Below, piece by piece: positions 42,056 through 50,960 of a stretch of 64,000 nt of DNA. Below the pieces are notes generated by a model that was not told the DNA's origin, ran no database searches, and saw only the letters and a program-made list of their open reading frames with translations. Source of the stretch: Pseudoflavonifractor sp. An184 (lineage in GTDB: Bacteria; Bacillota; Clostridia; Oscillospirales; Oscillospiraceae); the NCBI RefSeq assembly GCF_002160305.1, contig NZ_NFKI01000008.1:1-64000 (forward strand). Reading direction: 5' to 3'. Numbering within the stretch: the first letter of the stretch is position 1; every line of letters begins with the position of its first letter. The translations under genes were made by a program, and so were the position numbers.

Positions 42056-43495
42056 ATGACTTTGAGAAAAACAAAAGTGATTTGCACCCTTGGCCCCGCG
42101 GTGGACGACGAGGAGCTGATCCGCAAGCTGATCCGTGCCGGCATGGACGCGGCGCGCTTCAACTTTTCCCACGGCGACCACGAGGAGCATCTGCAGCGCC
42201 TGAACAAGCTGAACAACGTCCGGGACGCCATGAGCCGTCCGGTGGCCACCATTCTGGACACCAAGGGCCCGGAGATCCGCATCAAGAGCTTTGATACCAA
42301 ATCGATTACCCTGGAGGCGGGCGCCTCCTTCACCCTGACCACCCGGGAGGCGGCGGGCAATGCCGGGCTGGTCTCCGTCACCTACCCCAATCTCCACAAG
42401 GAGGTGGGCCCCGGCCAGGAGATCCTCATTGACGACGGCCTGGTGGCCCTGAAGGTGGACCGCATTGAGGGCCAGGACATCCACTGTACCGTGGAAAACG
42501 GCGGTACCCTGTCCGCCAACAAGAGCATCAACATCCCCGGCGTGAAGATCCACCTGCCCGCCCTCACCGAGAAGGACGTCAGCGACATCAAGTTCGGGGT
42601 GGAGCACGACTTTGACTTCATCGCCGCCTCCTTTGTCCGCCGGGCCGCCGACGTCCAGGCGGTCCGGGAGGTGCTGGACCAGTTCGGCGGCCAGGACGTG
42701 AAGATCATCGCCAAGATCGAGAACCAGGAGGGCGTGGACAACATCGACGAGATCCTGGCGGCCGCCGACGGCGTCATGGTGGCCCGGGGCGACCTGGGCG
42801 TGGAGATCCCCGCCGCCCGGGTGCCCATCCTGCAGAAGCAGATCATCCGCAAGGGCCTGCGCCTGGGCAAGCCGGTGATCACCGCCACCCAGATGCTGGA
42901 CTCCATGATCCGCAACCCCCGCCCCACCCGCGCCGAGGTGTCCGACGTGGCCAACGCCGTCTTTGACGGCACCAGCTGCGTCATGCTCTCCGGCGAGACT
43001 GCCAACGGCAACTACCCGGTGGAGGCCCTGTCCGCCATGGTGGGCATCGTGGAGGAGGCCGAACAGTCCATCCACTACTGGCGCCGCTTTGAGAAGATGA
43101 TGGGGGTGTCCGCCTCCAACATCGACGACGCCATCACCCACACCTGCTGCCTCACCGCCAAGGATCTGGATGCCAAGGCCATTCTGGTGGCCACCAGCTC
43201 CGGCCGCACCGCCCGGATGATCTGCCGGTTCCGCCCCTCCTGCCCGGTGGCCGCCCTCACCATGCACGAGAAGGTGCGCCGCCAGCTGGCCATTTCCTGG
43301 GGCATCATCCCCTTCCTCACCGGCGAGGTGACCTCCACCGACCGGATCTTCTCCATGTCTGTGGAGGTGGCCCTGAAGGAGGGGCTGGTCCAGAACGGGG
43401 ACACCGTGGTCATCACCGCCGGCGTGCCCCTGGGCCGCAGCGGCTCCACCAACCTGATCAAGGCGCAGATCGTCAACGAGGAGGATCTGCTGTAA
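42056..43495 (+). CDS. pyk: Pyruvate kinase
   Basis: 479 residues, start after AGGAGGA (an in-frame ATG at 41996 has none). TIM-barrel core: KTKVICTLGPAVDDEE, ARFNFSHGDHEEH, the IIAKIENQEGVDNIDEIL active-site segment with the catalytic Lys, MVARGDLGVEIP, then ATQMLDSMIRNPRPTRAEVS. B domain in between, C domain at the end. It lacks the extra C-terminal PEP-utiliser domain of Bacillus-type enzymes. Makes ATP and pyruvate from PEP. Monocistronic. Confidence 0.97.
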   Translation: MTLRKTKVICTLGPAVDDEELIRKLIRAGMDAARFNFSHGDHEEHLQRLNKLNNVRDAMSRPVATILDTKGPEIRIKSFDTKSITLEAGASFTLTTREAAGNAGLVSVTYPNLHKEVGPGQEILIDDGLVALKVDRIEGQDIHCTVENGGTLSANKSINIPGVKIHLPALTEKDVSDIKFGVEHDFDFIAASFVRRAADVQAVREVLDQFGGQDVKIIAKIENQEGVDNIDEILAAADGVMVARGDLGVEIPAARVPILQKQIIRKGLRLGKPVITATQMLDSMIRNPRPTRAEVSDVANAVFDGTSCVMLSGETANGNYPVEALSAMVGIVEEAEQSIHYWRRFEKMMGVSASNIDDAITHTCCLTAKDLDAKAILVATSSGRTARMICRFRPSCPVAALTMHEKVRRQLAISWGIIPFLTGEVTSTDRIFSMSVEVALKEGLVQNGDTVVITAGVPLGRSGSTNLIKAQIVNEEDLL

Positions 43496-43510
43496 GGCAA
43501 CCGCTCCATA

Positions 43511-43542
43511 AAAACGGCCGTCCCAACCGGGACGGCCGTTTT
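43511..43542 (+). terminator. Terminator of pyk
   Basis: A 14-bp stem (43511-43524/43529-43542) with an AACC loop; T residues end the right arm and continue with a TTGTGTTT tail. Confidence 0.85.
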
Positions 43543-43618
43543 GTGTTTCGAAGCTCGCCGGGAGGAGCAAGTGTGAAATATAGGGGAAAAATCGGACACA
43601 CTAGACACCGACGGGCCC

Positions 43619-43647
43619 TTGTTTGTACACGGGAACCGTGATACAAT
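43619..43647 (+). promoter_or_regulatory. Promoter of the amidohydrolase gene
   Basis: TTGTTT (43619-43624), a 17-base spacer and TACAAT (43642-43647), 29 bases before the start. Confidence 0.65.
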
Positions 43648-43675
43648 CAGGGCAAATGAAACAGGAGGCGGAGCC

Positions 43676-45241
43676 ATGGAGACCACCCTTTACTTTGGCG
43701 GGCCCATCGTGACCCTGGAGGAGCCCCGGTATGCCCAGGCCCTGGTGGAGCGGGGCGGACGGATCGCCTATGTGGGGGACCGGGAGGAGGCGGAGCGGCT
43801 GGCCGGTCCCGGGGCCCGCCGGGTGGACCTGGAGGGCCGGGCCCTCCTGCCCGCCTTTTTGGACCCCCACAGCCACCTGCTGGCCTGCGCCTACGCCCGC
43901 CTCCAGGTCCCCCTGGGGGAGTGCGCCGGCTGGGGGGAGATCGCGGACCGGCTGAGCAGGCACGTTCAGGAGCGGGGCGTTCAGCCCGGGGAGTGGGTCA
44001 AGGGTACCGGCTACGACCAGAACGCCCTGGCGGAGGGGGCGGCCCCCGACCGCTTCTGCCTGGACCGGGCCTGTCCCAACAACCCGGTGGTCATCCAGCA
44101 CGCCTCCGGCCACGCGGGGGTGTTCAACACCCTGGCCCTGGAGCGGCTGGGGGCGCTGAACGGGGACTGTGGCCTGGAGCGGGACGGGCAGGGGGAGCTC
44201 ACCGGCCGGGGGGAGGAGAACCCCTTCCTGGACCTGCTGGGCCGGATTCCCATGGAGGGCCTGGAGGACGTGCTGAGGGCCTTTCAGGGGGCCCAGGAGG
44301 AGTACGCCTCCCACGGCATCGCCACCGCCCAGGAGGGGCTGCTCCAGCCGGTGATGGCCCCGGTGTACCGGGAGATCTTGCGGCGGGGGCTCTTGTACCT
44401 GGATGTGAACGCCTACGTCCCCCCGGCGGACTATGACCGCCTCCGGGGACAGTTTGCCCAGGGGGTGAGCGCCTCGCCTGGAACCTTCCGGGCGGCGGGC
44501 ATGAAGATCTTTCTGGACGGCTCCCCCCAGGGGGGCACCGCCTGGGTGCGGGAGCCCTATGCGGGGGGCGGCTGTGGGACCTCCACCATGACGGACGGCC
44601 AGGTGCTGTCGGCCTTCCGGCAGGCCCTGGACCGGGACGCCCAGCTGCTGGCCCACTGCAACGGGGACCGGGCGGCGGAGCAGTATCTGACCCTCCTGGC
44701 CCAGGCGGAGCGGGAGGCGGGCAAAAAGCTGTGCCGCCCGGTGATGATCCACGCCCAGCTGCTGGGCCTGGACCAGCTGGAGCGGGTGAAGACCCTGGGG
44801 GTGATCCCCTCCTTCTTTGTGGCCCATGTGTACCACTGGGGGGAGATCCATGTGAAAAGCTTCGGTCTGGACCGGGCCGGCCGCATCAGTCCGGCGGGGA
44901 GTGCTCTGGCCTGGGGCATCCCCTTCACCTTCCATCAGGATTCCCCGGTGATTCCGCCGGATATGCTGGAGACCATCTGGTGCGCCTGCGTCCGAAGGAC
45001 CAAGACCGGCCGGGTGCTGGGGGCGGAGGAGCGCATCCCGGTGGAGGCGGCCCTCCGGGCGGTGACCCAGACCGCCGCCCTCCAGTATGGGCTGGAGAGG
45101 GAGCTGGGAACCCTGCGGCCGGGCAAGCGGGCGGACTTTGTGCTTTTGTCCGGCGACCCCCTGAGAACGCCGCCGGAAGAACTGAAAAAACTCCAGGTGG
45201 AGCGGACCATTCAGCGGGGCCGCACCATCTGGAGCCGATAG
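43676..45241 (+). CDS. Amidohydrolase family protein (YtcJ-like)
   Basis: 521 residues, start after AGGAGGCGGAG. The metal-dependent amidohydrolase pattern is present: LPAFLDPHSHLLACAYARLQ (the first HxH), a central MKIFLDGSPQGGTAWV lysine region, AHCNGDRAAEQYL, then HAQLL and FHQDSPVIPP, with a C-terminal LGTLRPGKRADFVLL strand returning to the small beta domain. These enzymes hydrolyse amide or imine bonds in small molecules; the substrate is unknown. It opens a likely operon with the HdeD-like and Smr genes. Confidence 0.9.
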   Translation: METTLYFGGPIVTLEEPRYAQALVERGGRIAYVGDREEAERLAGPGARRVDLEGRALLPAFLDPHSHLLACAYARLQVPLGECAGWGEIADRLSRHVQERGVQPGEWVKGTGYDQNALAEGAAPDRFCLDRACPNNPVVIQHASGHAGVFNTLALERLGALNGDCGLERDGQGELTGRGEENPFLDLLGRIPMEGLEDVLRAFQGAQEEYASHGIATAQEGLLQPVMAPVYREILRRGLLYLDVNAYVPPADYDRLRGQFAQGVSASPGTFRAAGMKIFLDGSPQGGTAWVREPYAGGGCGTSTMTDGQVLSAFRQALDRDAQLLAHCNGDRAAEQYLTLLAQAEREAGKKLCRPVMIHAQLLGLDQLERVKTLGVIPSFFVAHVYHWGEIHVKSFGLDRAGRISPAGSALAWGIPFTFHQDSPVIPPDMLETIWCACVRRTKTGRVLGAEERIPVEAALRAVTQTAALQYGLERELGTLRPGKRADFVLLSGDPLRTPPEELKKLQVERTIQRGRTIWSR

Positions 45242-45257
45242 AGAAAGAGAGGCAACT

Positions 45258-45809
45258 ATGGGCAATATTTTTCGGGAACAGCGGCGCAGCAGCATCGTCA
45301 TGGCGGCGCTCACCCTCCTGCTGGGGCTTCTGCTGGTGCTGGCCCCCAACCGGTCCATCCGGCTGCTGTGCACCGTTTTGGGCGCGGCCCTGCTGGTGAC
45401 GGGGCTCATCTATCTGTTTACCTGGCTGGCCAAGCGGCGGGACGGGTTCCCCGCCTGGTTCCTGATCCCGGGGCTGATTCTGGCGGCCCTGGGGCTGTGG
45501 CTGCTCACCAGCCCCGGGTCGGTGATCGTCCTCATCCAGTTCAGCGTGGCGGCGGTGCTCATCTTCCACGGGGTCATCGACCTGCAGGGGGCGGTGAGCC
45601 TGGCGCGGCTGGGGATTCCCAACTGGTGGGTGGACCTGGTCCTGGCCGTCTTGACGGTCGTGCTGGGGGGCGTGGTGCTGCTGAACCCCTTTGGGACCAT
45701 GGAGGCCATGACCATGCTCATTGGGGCGTCCCTGGTGTACGACGGGGCCAGCGACCTGTATCTGATCTACCGGGTGTCCAAGGCCTTCCGGGACGGAGGA
45801 GGCCTGTGA
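45258..45809 (+). CDS. HdeD/DUF308 family membrane protein
   Basis: 183 residues, six hydrophobic helices in three pairs: SIVMAALTLLLGLLLVLAPN, LLCTVLGAALLVTGLIYLF, FLIPGLILAALGLWLLTSPG, VLIQFSVAAVLIFHGVIDL, LVLAVLTVVLGGVVLLNPFG, and a last one near MTMLIGASLVYDG. The repeated G-x-x-L-L-x-x-P pattern fits HdeD/DUF308 proteins (acid-stress linked in E. coli, otherwise unknown). It follows the amidohydrolase by 16 bases and overlaps the next gene start by ATGA-type coupling. Confidence 0.8.
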   Translation: MGNIFREQRRSSIVMAALTLLLGLLLVLAPNRSIRLLCTVLGAALLVTGLIYLFTWLAKRRDGFPAWFLIPGLILAALGLWLLTSPGSVIVLIQFSVAAVLIFHGVIDLQGAVSLARLGIPNWWVDLVLAVLTVVLGGVVLLNPFGTMEAMTMLIGASLVYDGASDLYLIYRVSKAFRDGGGL

Positions 45810-46162
45810 CCGCCTCCGCCGGGCGGCTGCGGGAGGTGAACCTGGAGCTGGGCAAGCCCACGGTGAACGCCGCCATCAAGCGCCTCACCTTTGAGCTCCA
45901 CCACAGCCGGTCCCTGGGGTGCGCCGCCCTGAAGATCATCCACGGCTACGGCTCCTCCGGGACCGGCGGCCGCATCCGGGTGGAGGCCCGGTCTTACTTA
46001 GCCCGCCTGAAGGGGAGGGGAGAAATCCGGGACGTGATCTATGGGGAGGACTTCTCCATCTTCAACCCGGCGGTACTGGAGGCGTTCCGCCGCTGTGACG
46101 GCCTGCGGAAGGACCCGGACCGGGAGCGGCACAACAACGGGATTACCATTATTCTTCTCTGA
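45806..46162 (+). CDS. Smr-like domain protein
   Basis: 118 residues, GTG start overlapping the HdeD-like stop, with GGAGGAGG directly upstream. Sequence LREVNLELGKPTVNAAIKRL, then LKIIHGYGSSGTGGRIRVEA resembles the Smr/MutS2 C-terminal nuclease-like fold, where H-G-x-G loops contact nucleic acid. It lacks the usual D-L-H-G opening. The end ITIILL overlaps the convergent cca gene by 14 bases. Role unknown; nucleic-acid binding is inference. Confidence 0.72.
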   Translation: MTASAGRLREVNLELGKPTVNAAIKRLTFELHHSRSLGCAALKIIHGYGSSGTGGRIRVEARSYLARLKGRGEIRDVIYGEDFSIFNPAVLEAFRRCDGLRKDPDRERHNNGITIILL

Positions 46163-47480
46163 GGTCACGGTTCAGCAGGGGGAGGAGGACGGACCGGTCG
46201 TTGGGCAGGTCCCCCGCCGCCACCTGATCCAGAAGGCGGTTCAGCGCCCGGCCCACGGCGGGGCCGGACAGGCCGGCGGCCAGGGCGTCCCGGCCGTTCA
46301 CCGCCAGCTCCTTCAAGGTGAGGCAGGGTTTTTGGGCCAGAATCTCCCGGGCCATCGTTTCTGCTTGCGCGCAGCGGTCGGGCTCCGGGGCGGGCCGGGG
46401 GGCGCAGGCCATGCCGTCCGCCCGCTCCAGCTCCAGCAGGTCGAAAAAGAGGTCGGGTCCCAGCCGCTGGAGCCAGCGGCGGACCACTCTGGGGCTGGCC
46501 TCGATCTGCAGCCCGTGGCGGGCCACCAGCGTGACCACCCGCTCCTGGGTGCCCTTGTCCAGCCGCAGCCGGGCGGCGGCCTGCTCCGCCAGCCGGGCGC
46601 TCTCCCCCTCGTGGCCGTAGAAGTGGCCCACCCCCTGGCCGTCCAGGGAGAAGCAGGCGGGTTTGCCCCCGTCGTGGAGGAGGGCGGCCAGCCGCAGGGC
46701 GGGCTCCGGCCGCACCCGGCCCAGAGCTTTTACGCTGTGGGTGTACACATCATAGCAGTGGTGGGGATTTTTCTGGTCAAAGCCCACCGCCGGGGTGAGC
46801 TCCGGGACGATCTGGCAGACCGTCTCCGGGAAGTCCAGTAAGATCCGCTCCGCCCCGGGACAGCACAGCAGACGGAGAAATTCCGCCTGGATGCGCTCCC
46901 AGGCCACATAGGACAGAAGGGGGGTGTTCCGCCGGATGGCGGCGGCGGTCTCCCCCTCCAGCCGGAAGTCCAGCTGGGCGGCCAGCCGCAGTCCCCGGAG
47001 CACCCGCAGGGCGTCCTCCTGGAAGCGGCGGTCCGGCTCCCCCACGCAGCGGATGACCCCGGCGGCCAGGTCCGCCTGTCCGCCGAAGGGGTCAATGAGG
47101 CCGCTCCGGCCCCAGGCCATGGCGTTGACGGTGAAGTCCCGCCGGGCCAGGTCCTCCTCCAGGCGGGAGGTGTACGCCACCCGGTCGGGATGCCGGTGGT
47201 CGGAGTAGGTCCCCTCCTTTCGGAAGGCGGTCACCTCCACCGGGAGGCCGTTGTGGACCACGGTCACCGTCCCGTGGGCCAGGCCGGTGGGGATGCATTT
47301 GAACTTTGAACGGCAGGCGGCCAGGATCTCCTCCGGCGGGGCGGAGACGGCTGCGTCGTAGTCGTGGGGCTCCCTGCCCAGCAGGGCGTCCCGGACGCAG
47401 CCCCCCACCAGCACCGCCTGATGGCCGGCCCGCTCCAGGGTATTTAAAATTTCCAGCGCTCTGGCATCCCATTGGAACAT
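46149..47480 (-). CDS. cca: tRNA CCA-adding enzyme / nucleotidyltransferase
   Basis: 443 residues. Class II nucleotidyltransferase head VLVGGCVRDALLGREPHDYD with the metal-binding DYD, then the RRDFTVNAMAWG and DPFGGQADLAAGVIRCVGEP motifs and EDALRVLRGLRLAAQL with the E-D-x-x-R nucleotide selector. An HD-type domain (ALLHDGGKPACF, HEGESARLAEQAAARL) follows. It repairs or adds the 3' CCA of tRNA; both tRNAs in this window already encode CCA, so repair is likely its main job here. AGGAGGCG precedes the ATG. Confidence 0.95.
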   Translation of the reverse strand: MFQWDARALEILNTLERAGHQAVLVGGCVRDALLGREPHDYDAAVSAPPEEILAACRSKFKCIPTGLAHGTVTVVHNGLPVEVTAFRKEGTYSDHRHPDRVAYTSRLEEDLARRDFTVNAMAWGRSGLIDPFGGQADLAAGVIRCVGEPDRRFQEDALRVLRGLRLAAQLDFRLEGETAAAIRRNTPLLSYVAWERIQAEFLRLLCCPGAERILLDFPETVCQIVPELTPAVGFDQKNPHHCYDVYTHSVKALGRVRPEPALRLAALLHDGGKPACFSLDGQGVGHFYGHEGESARLAEQAAARLRLDKGTQERVVTLVARHGLQIEASPRVVRRWLQRLGPDLFFDLLELERADGMACAPRPAPEPDRCAQAETMAREILAQKPCLTLKELAVNGRDALAAGLSGPAVGRALNRLLDQVAAGDLPNDRSVLLPLLNRDLREE

Positions 47481-47597
47481 AAGCTCGCCTCCTGGCCTCT
47501 TATGGGATAAACTGCCCCTATCATAACAAATTTTTTGGGGAAGTCAATGGCCCGCGGGGCGCATAGGATGGAAGCACATGAGGAAAGGAGCGATTCC

Positions 47598-48542
47598 ATG
47601 TCCGCTGTTTTTGACCTCCACTGTGATACCTTGACCGCATTTATGACCCCGGGCCGCTGCTTGGACACGTTGAACGACCCGCAGTCCGCCTTTGCCCTGT
47701 GCCGCCTCCCCCAGGGGCAGAGCTGGGCGCAGTGCTGTGCAATTTTTGTGCCGGACGGACTTCCGGAGGGAGATGTATTCCCATTTTTCCACACCCATGT
47801 GGAAAGTTTCCGGCGGCAGGGGGCGCGGTTTGCGGACCGGGCCCGGATCTGCCGCACCGCCGGGGAAGCGGAGGCGGCCTGGGAGCGGGATAAGGCCGCC
47901 CTGTTCCTCACGGTGGAAAATGGCGCGGTTCTGGGGCGGGACCTGGGGAGAGCAGAGGAACTGGCACGGGCGGGAGTGGTGATGGTCACCCTCACCTGGA
48001 ACGGGGAGAACGCCATCGGCTCTGGCAGTCAGACCGATCACGGGCTGACTGCCTTTGGTCGGGAGGCGGTGAGGGAGCTGATTCGGTGGGGAATTGTGCT
48101 GGACGTCTCCCACCTGAACGACCGGGGGTTCTGGGACTTAATGGAGGAGACGGACGGCCCGGTTGCGGCCTCCCACTCCAACGCCCGGGCCATGTGCCCT
48201 CACCAGCGGAACCTCACCGACCGCCAGGCCCGGGAGATTGCCCGCCGCGGCGGACTGGTGGGACTGAACTACTACTCCCCCTTCCTGCGCTCCGACGGGA
48301 GGGCGGCGGAGTTTGAGGATGTGTACCGCCACGCCGCCCATTTTCTGGAGCTGGGACTGGAGCACTGCCTGGCTTTGGGCTCCGACTTCGACGGGGCTGA
48401 TCTGCCTGCCTGTCTGGACGGATGTGAAAAAGTCCCGGAGCTGGGGCGGTACCTGGAGGAAAAACTGGGACGGGATACGGCGGAAAAAGTTTTGTGGAAA
48501 AACGCATGGGACTTTTTTGCCAGGAAAATACAAAATGGATAG
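47598..48542 (+). CDS. Membrane dipeptidase (peptidase M19, renal dipeptidase family)
   Basis: 314 residues, start after AAAGGAG. Zinc-site motifs: DLHCDTLTAF (H-x-D), the LTVENGAVLG Glu, AASHSNARAMCPHQRNLTD (His), and LGSDFDGADLP (Asp). No signal peptide despite the family name, so it is probably cytoplasmic, cleaving dipeptides, possibly with D-residues. It is followed 20 bases later by the AlbA_2 protein gene. Confidence 0.92.
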   Translation: MSAVFDLHCDTLTAFMTPGRCLDTLNDPQSAFALCRLPQGQSWAQCCAIFVPDGLPEGDVFPFFHTHVESFRRQGARFADRARICRTAGEAEAAWERDKAALFLTVENGAVLGRDLGRAEELARAGVVMVTLTWNGENAIGSGSQTDHGLTAFGREAVRELIRWGIVLDVSHLNDRGFWDLMEETDGPVAASHSNARAMCPHQRNLTDRQAREIARRGGLVGLNYYSPFLRSDGRAAEFEDVYRHAAHFLELGLEHCLALGSDFDGADLPACLDGCEKVPELGRYLEEKLGRDTAEKVLWKNAWDFFARKIQNG

Positions 48543-48562
48543 AGAGACAGGAGGGAATCCTC

Positions 48563-49039
48563 GTGGCGCTGGAACATCTGGAATTTTTGGAGGAGTACCG
48601 GGAGGACAACCGCATTGAGGCCAAGCGGGCCCAGGGCGGTCTGCCCCGGAGCCTGTGGGAGACCTACTCCGCCTTTGCCAACACCCTGGGGGGCGTGATC
48701 CTCCTGGGGGTGGCGGAGGACAAGGGGGACGGCTCCCTCTACTCGGTCCCCCTCTTTGACCCGGAGGAGCTGGTGGAGGAGTTCTGGTCCATGGTCCGGG
48801 ATCGGAGCGTGGTCAGCGTCAACCTGCTCCGGGAGGAGGACGTGCAGATTTTGAAGAATGGCCGCAATGAGGTGGTGGCCATCTTCGTCCCCCGGGCCCC
48901 GGCCAAGGACCGGCCTGTTTACATCGGTCAGGACCCCTACACCGGCACCTACTACCGCCGGGGGGAGGGGGACTACCGCTGTCCCCGCCGGGAGGTGGAG
49001 GCCATGCTCCAGGACCGGGAGGCCCTGTCGAAGAAGTAA
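48563..49039 (+). CDS. AlbA_2/Schlafen-type putative nucleic-acid-binding protein
   Basis: 158 residues, GTG start seven bases after GGAGGG. The pattern LEEYREDNRIEAKRAQGGLP, LWETYSAFANTLGGVILLGV, then YIGQDPYTGTYYRRGEGDYR is the AlbA_2 domain, usually the N-terminal half of ~400-residue proteins with a winged helix. Here it stands alone, without the C-terminal half. It may bind nucleic acid or nucleotides; role unknown. Probably cotranscribed with the dipeptidase. Confidence 0.78.
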   Translation: MALEHLEFLEEYREDNRIEAKRAQGGLPRSLWETYSAFANTLGGVILLGVAEDKGDGSLYSVPLFDPEELVEEFWSMVRDRSVVSVNLLREEDVQILKNGRNEVVAIFVPRAPAKDRPVYIGQDPYTGTYYRRGEGDYRCPRREVEAMLQDREALSKK

Positions 49040-49051
49040 ACTGTACAGAGA

Positions 49052-49088
49052 GGCCCCGGGACACGCGTGCCGCGCATGCCCCGGGGCC
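49052..49088. terminator. Hairpin between convergent genes
   Basis: A GC-rich imperfect stem (GGCCCCGGG arms, 49052-49088) between the AlbA_2 gene and the ABC exporter, positioned to end both transcripts. Confidence 0.6.
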
Positions 49089-49103
49089 TTCCTTCCGTAT
49101 GAA

Positions 49104-50960
49104 TTAGGACAGCTCGAACATCCCGTGGTAGAGCTGGTAATACTCCCCCCTCTGGGCAAGCAGGTCCTCGTGGCTCCCCCGCTCCACCACCTCCCCATGT
49201 TCCAGCACCAGAATCACATTGGCGTTGCGCACCGTGGACAGGCGGTGGGCGATGACGAACACGGTGCGGCCCTCCATCAGGGCGTCCATGCCCTTTTCAA
49301 TAAGGGCCTCGGTGCGGGTGTCGATGGAGGAGGTGGCCTCGTCCAGAATGAGCACCGGGGGATCGGCCACGGCGGCCCGGGCGATGGCCAGCAACTGACG
49401 CTGGCCCTGAGACAGGTTGGCCCCGTCCCCGGTGACCATGGTGTCGTACCCCTGGGGCAGGCGGCTGATGAAGGAGTGGGCGTTGGCAATGCGGGCGGCC
49501 CGCTCCACCTCCTCCTGAGTGGCGTCCAGCTTGCCGAAGCGGATGTTGTCCGCCACGGTGCCGGTGAACAGGTGGGTGTCCTGGAGGACGATGCCCAGAC
49601 TGCGGCGCAGGTCGTCCTTTCGGATGTCCCGCACATCGATGCCGTCGTAGGTGATGGTCCCGCCGGTCACGTCGTAGAAGCGGTTGATGAGGTTGGTGAT
49701 GGTGGTCTTGCCCGCCCCGGTGGAGCCCACGAAGGCGATCTTGTGGCCGGGCTTGGCATAGAGGCTCAGGTCCCGCAGAACGGTCTGCCCCGGCTCATAG
49801 CCGAAGGTGACGTGGTCGAACCGCACATCCCCCCGCAGAGGGACGAGAGGGGCCGAAGGCCGGGCGGAGTCCCGCCAGGCCCAGCGGCCGGTGGACTCCC
49901 GGCAGGGGATCAGCGTCCCGTCCCCCTCCCGGCGCACCCGGACCAGCTCCACAGCGCCCCGGTCCACCTCGGGCTCCTCCTCCATGGTGCGGAAGATGCG
50001 CTCGGCGCCGGCCAGGGCCACCAGGAGGAAGTTGCCCTGCTGGGTCAGCTGGTTGATGGGCATGGCCGACTGGCGCACAAAGACCAGATAGCTGGCCAGA
50101 CTGCCCAGGTCGGACTGGCCGTTGAGCACCATCAGTCCCCCCAGCACCGCGATGATGGCGTAGTTGAAATAGGAGATGGTCACCACCGCGGGGATCATGG
50201 TGGCGGCGTATGCCTGGGCCCGGGAGCCCGCCTCCTGGAGGGCCTGGTTCCGCGCCCGAAAGCCGTCCAGATTGGCAGGCTCGTGGCTGAACACTTTAAC
50301 CACCTTTTGTCCGGCGGTCATCTCCTCAATGTAGCCGTCCAGGCTGCCCAGGTGCTCCTGCTGGCGGTCGAAGTAGAACTTGCTGCGCTTACTGCTGTAT
50401 CGGATGTAGGCGAACATCACCCCATAGCCCGCCAGGACCAGGATGGACAGCCTCCAGTTGAGGAGGAACAGCAGCAGCACCATCCCAAAGAGCTGGACCA
50501 TGCTCTGGATGACCACGGCGAAGCTGTTGTTCAGGGCGTCGGAGATGGTGTCCACGTCGTTGGTGAACAGGCTCATCAGGTCCCCCTTCCGGTTCTGGTC
50601 AAAGAAGCGCAGGGGGAGGGTCTGAAGCCGGTGGTACAGGTCCCGGCGGATGTCCAGGAGAATTTTCTGGGCCGCCCGGACCATGATCTGGGTGTAGCCC
50701 AGGGTGGACAGGACGCCCACGGCATAGATGGCCGCCGTGATCCCCACGCCGGCCATCAGGCCGGATACGCTGCCCTGGGCCACCACCTGATTGACGATGG
50801 GCCGGATCATGTAGGTTCCCAGCAGATTGGCGGAGGCGCTGAGGGCGGCCAGCACGGCCACCAGCGCGATGAGGACCCGGTGCCGCCCCAGGTACCGGGA
50901 GACCGCGCCCAGGGTCCGCTTCAGGTCCTGGGGCCGCTTTCCGCTATAAACTCTGGCCAT
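49104..50960 (-). CDS. ABC exporter half-transporter, catalytic subunit
   Basis: 618 residues: six-helix type I exporter membrane domain, then an ATPase with Walker A GSTGAGKTT, signature LSQGQRQL and Walker B VLILDEATSSID including the catalytic Glu. The first ~20 residues are a basic extension. It overlaps the other half-transporter by 17 bases, and together they match heterodimeric multidrug/lipid exporters of the BmrCD/LmrCD/TM287-288 kind. Its Walker sites with the partner's VSGGQ would form the consensus ATP site. Confidence 0.92.
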   Translation of the reverse strand: MARVYSGKRPQDLKRTLGAVSRYLGRHRVLIALVAVLAALSASANLLGTYMIRPIVNQVVAQGSVSGLMAGVGITAAIYAVGVLSTLGYTQIMVRAAQKILLDIRRDLYHRLQTLPLRFFDQNRKGDLMSLFTNDVDTISDALNNSFAVVIQSMVQLFGMVLLLFLLNWRLSILVLAGYGVMFAYIRYSSKRSKFYFDRQQEHLGSLDGYIEEMTAGQKVVKVFSHEPANLDGFRARNQALQEAGSRAQAYAATMIPAVVTISYFNYAIIAVLGGLMVLNGQSDLGSLASYLVFVRQSAMPINQLTQQGNFLLVALAGAERIFRTMEEEPEVDRGAVELVRVRREGDGTLIPCRESTGRWAWRDSARPSAPLVPLRGDVRFDHVTFGYEPGQTVLRDLSLYAKPGHKIAFVGSTGAGKTTITNLINRFYDVTGGTITYDGIDVRDIRKDDLRRSLGIVLQDTHLFTGTVADNIRFGKLDATQEEVERAARIANAHSFISRLPQGYDTMVTGDGANLSQGQRQLLAIARAAVADPPVLILDEATSSIDTRTEALIEKGMDALMEGRTVFVIAHRLSTVRNANVILVLEHGEVVERGSHEDLLAQRGEYYQLYHGMFELS

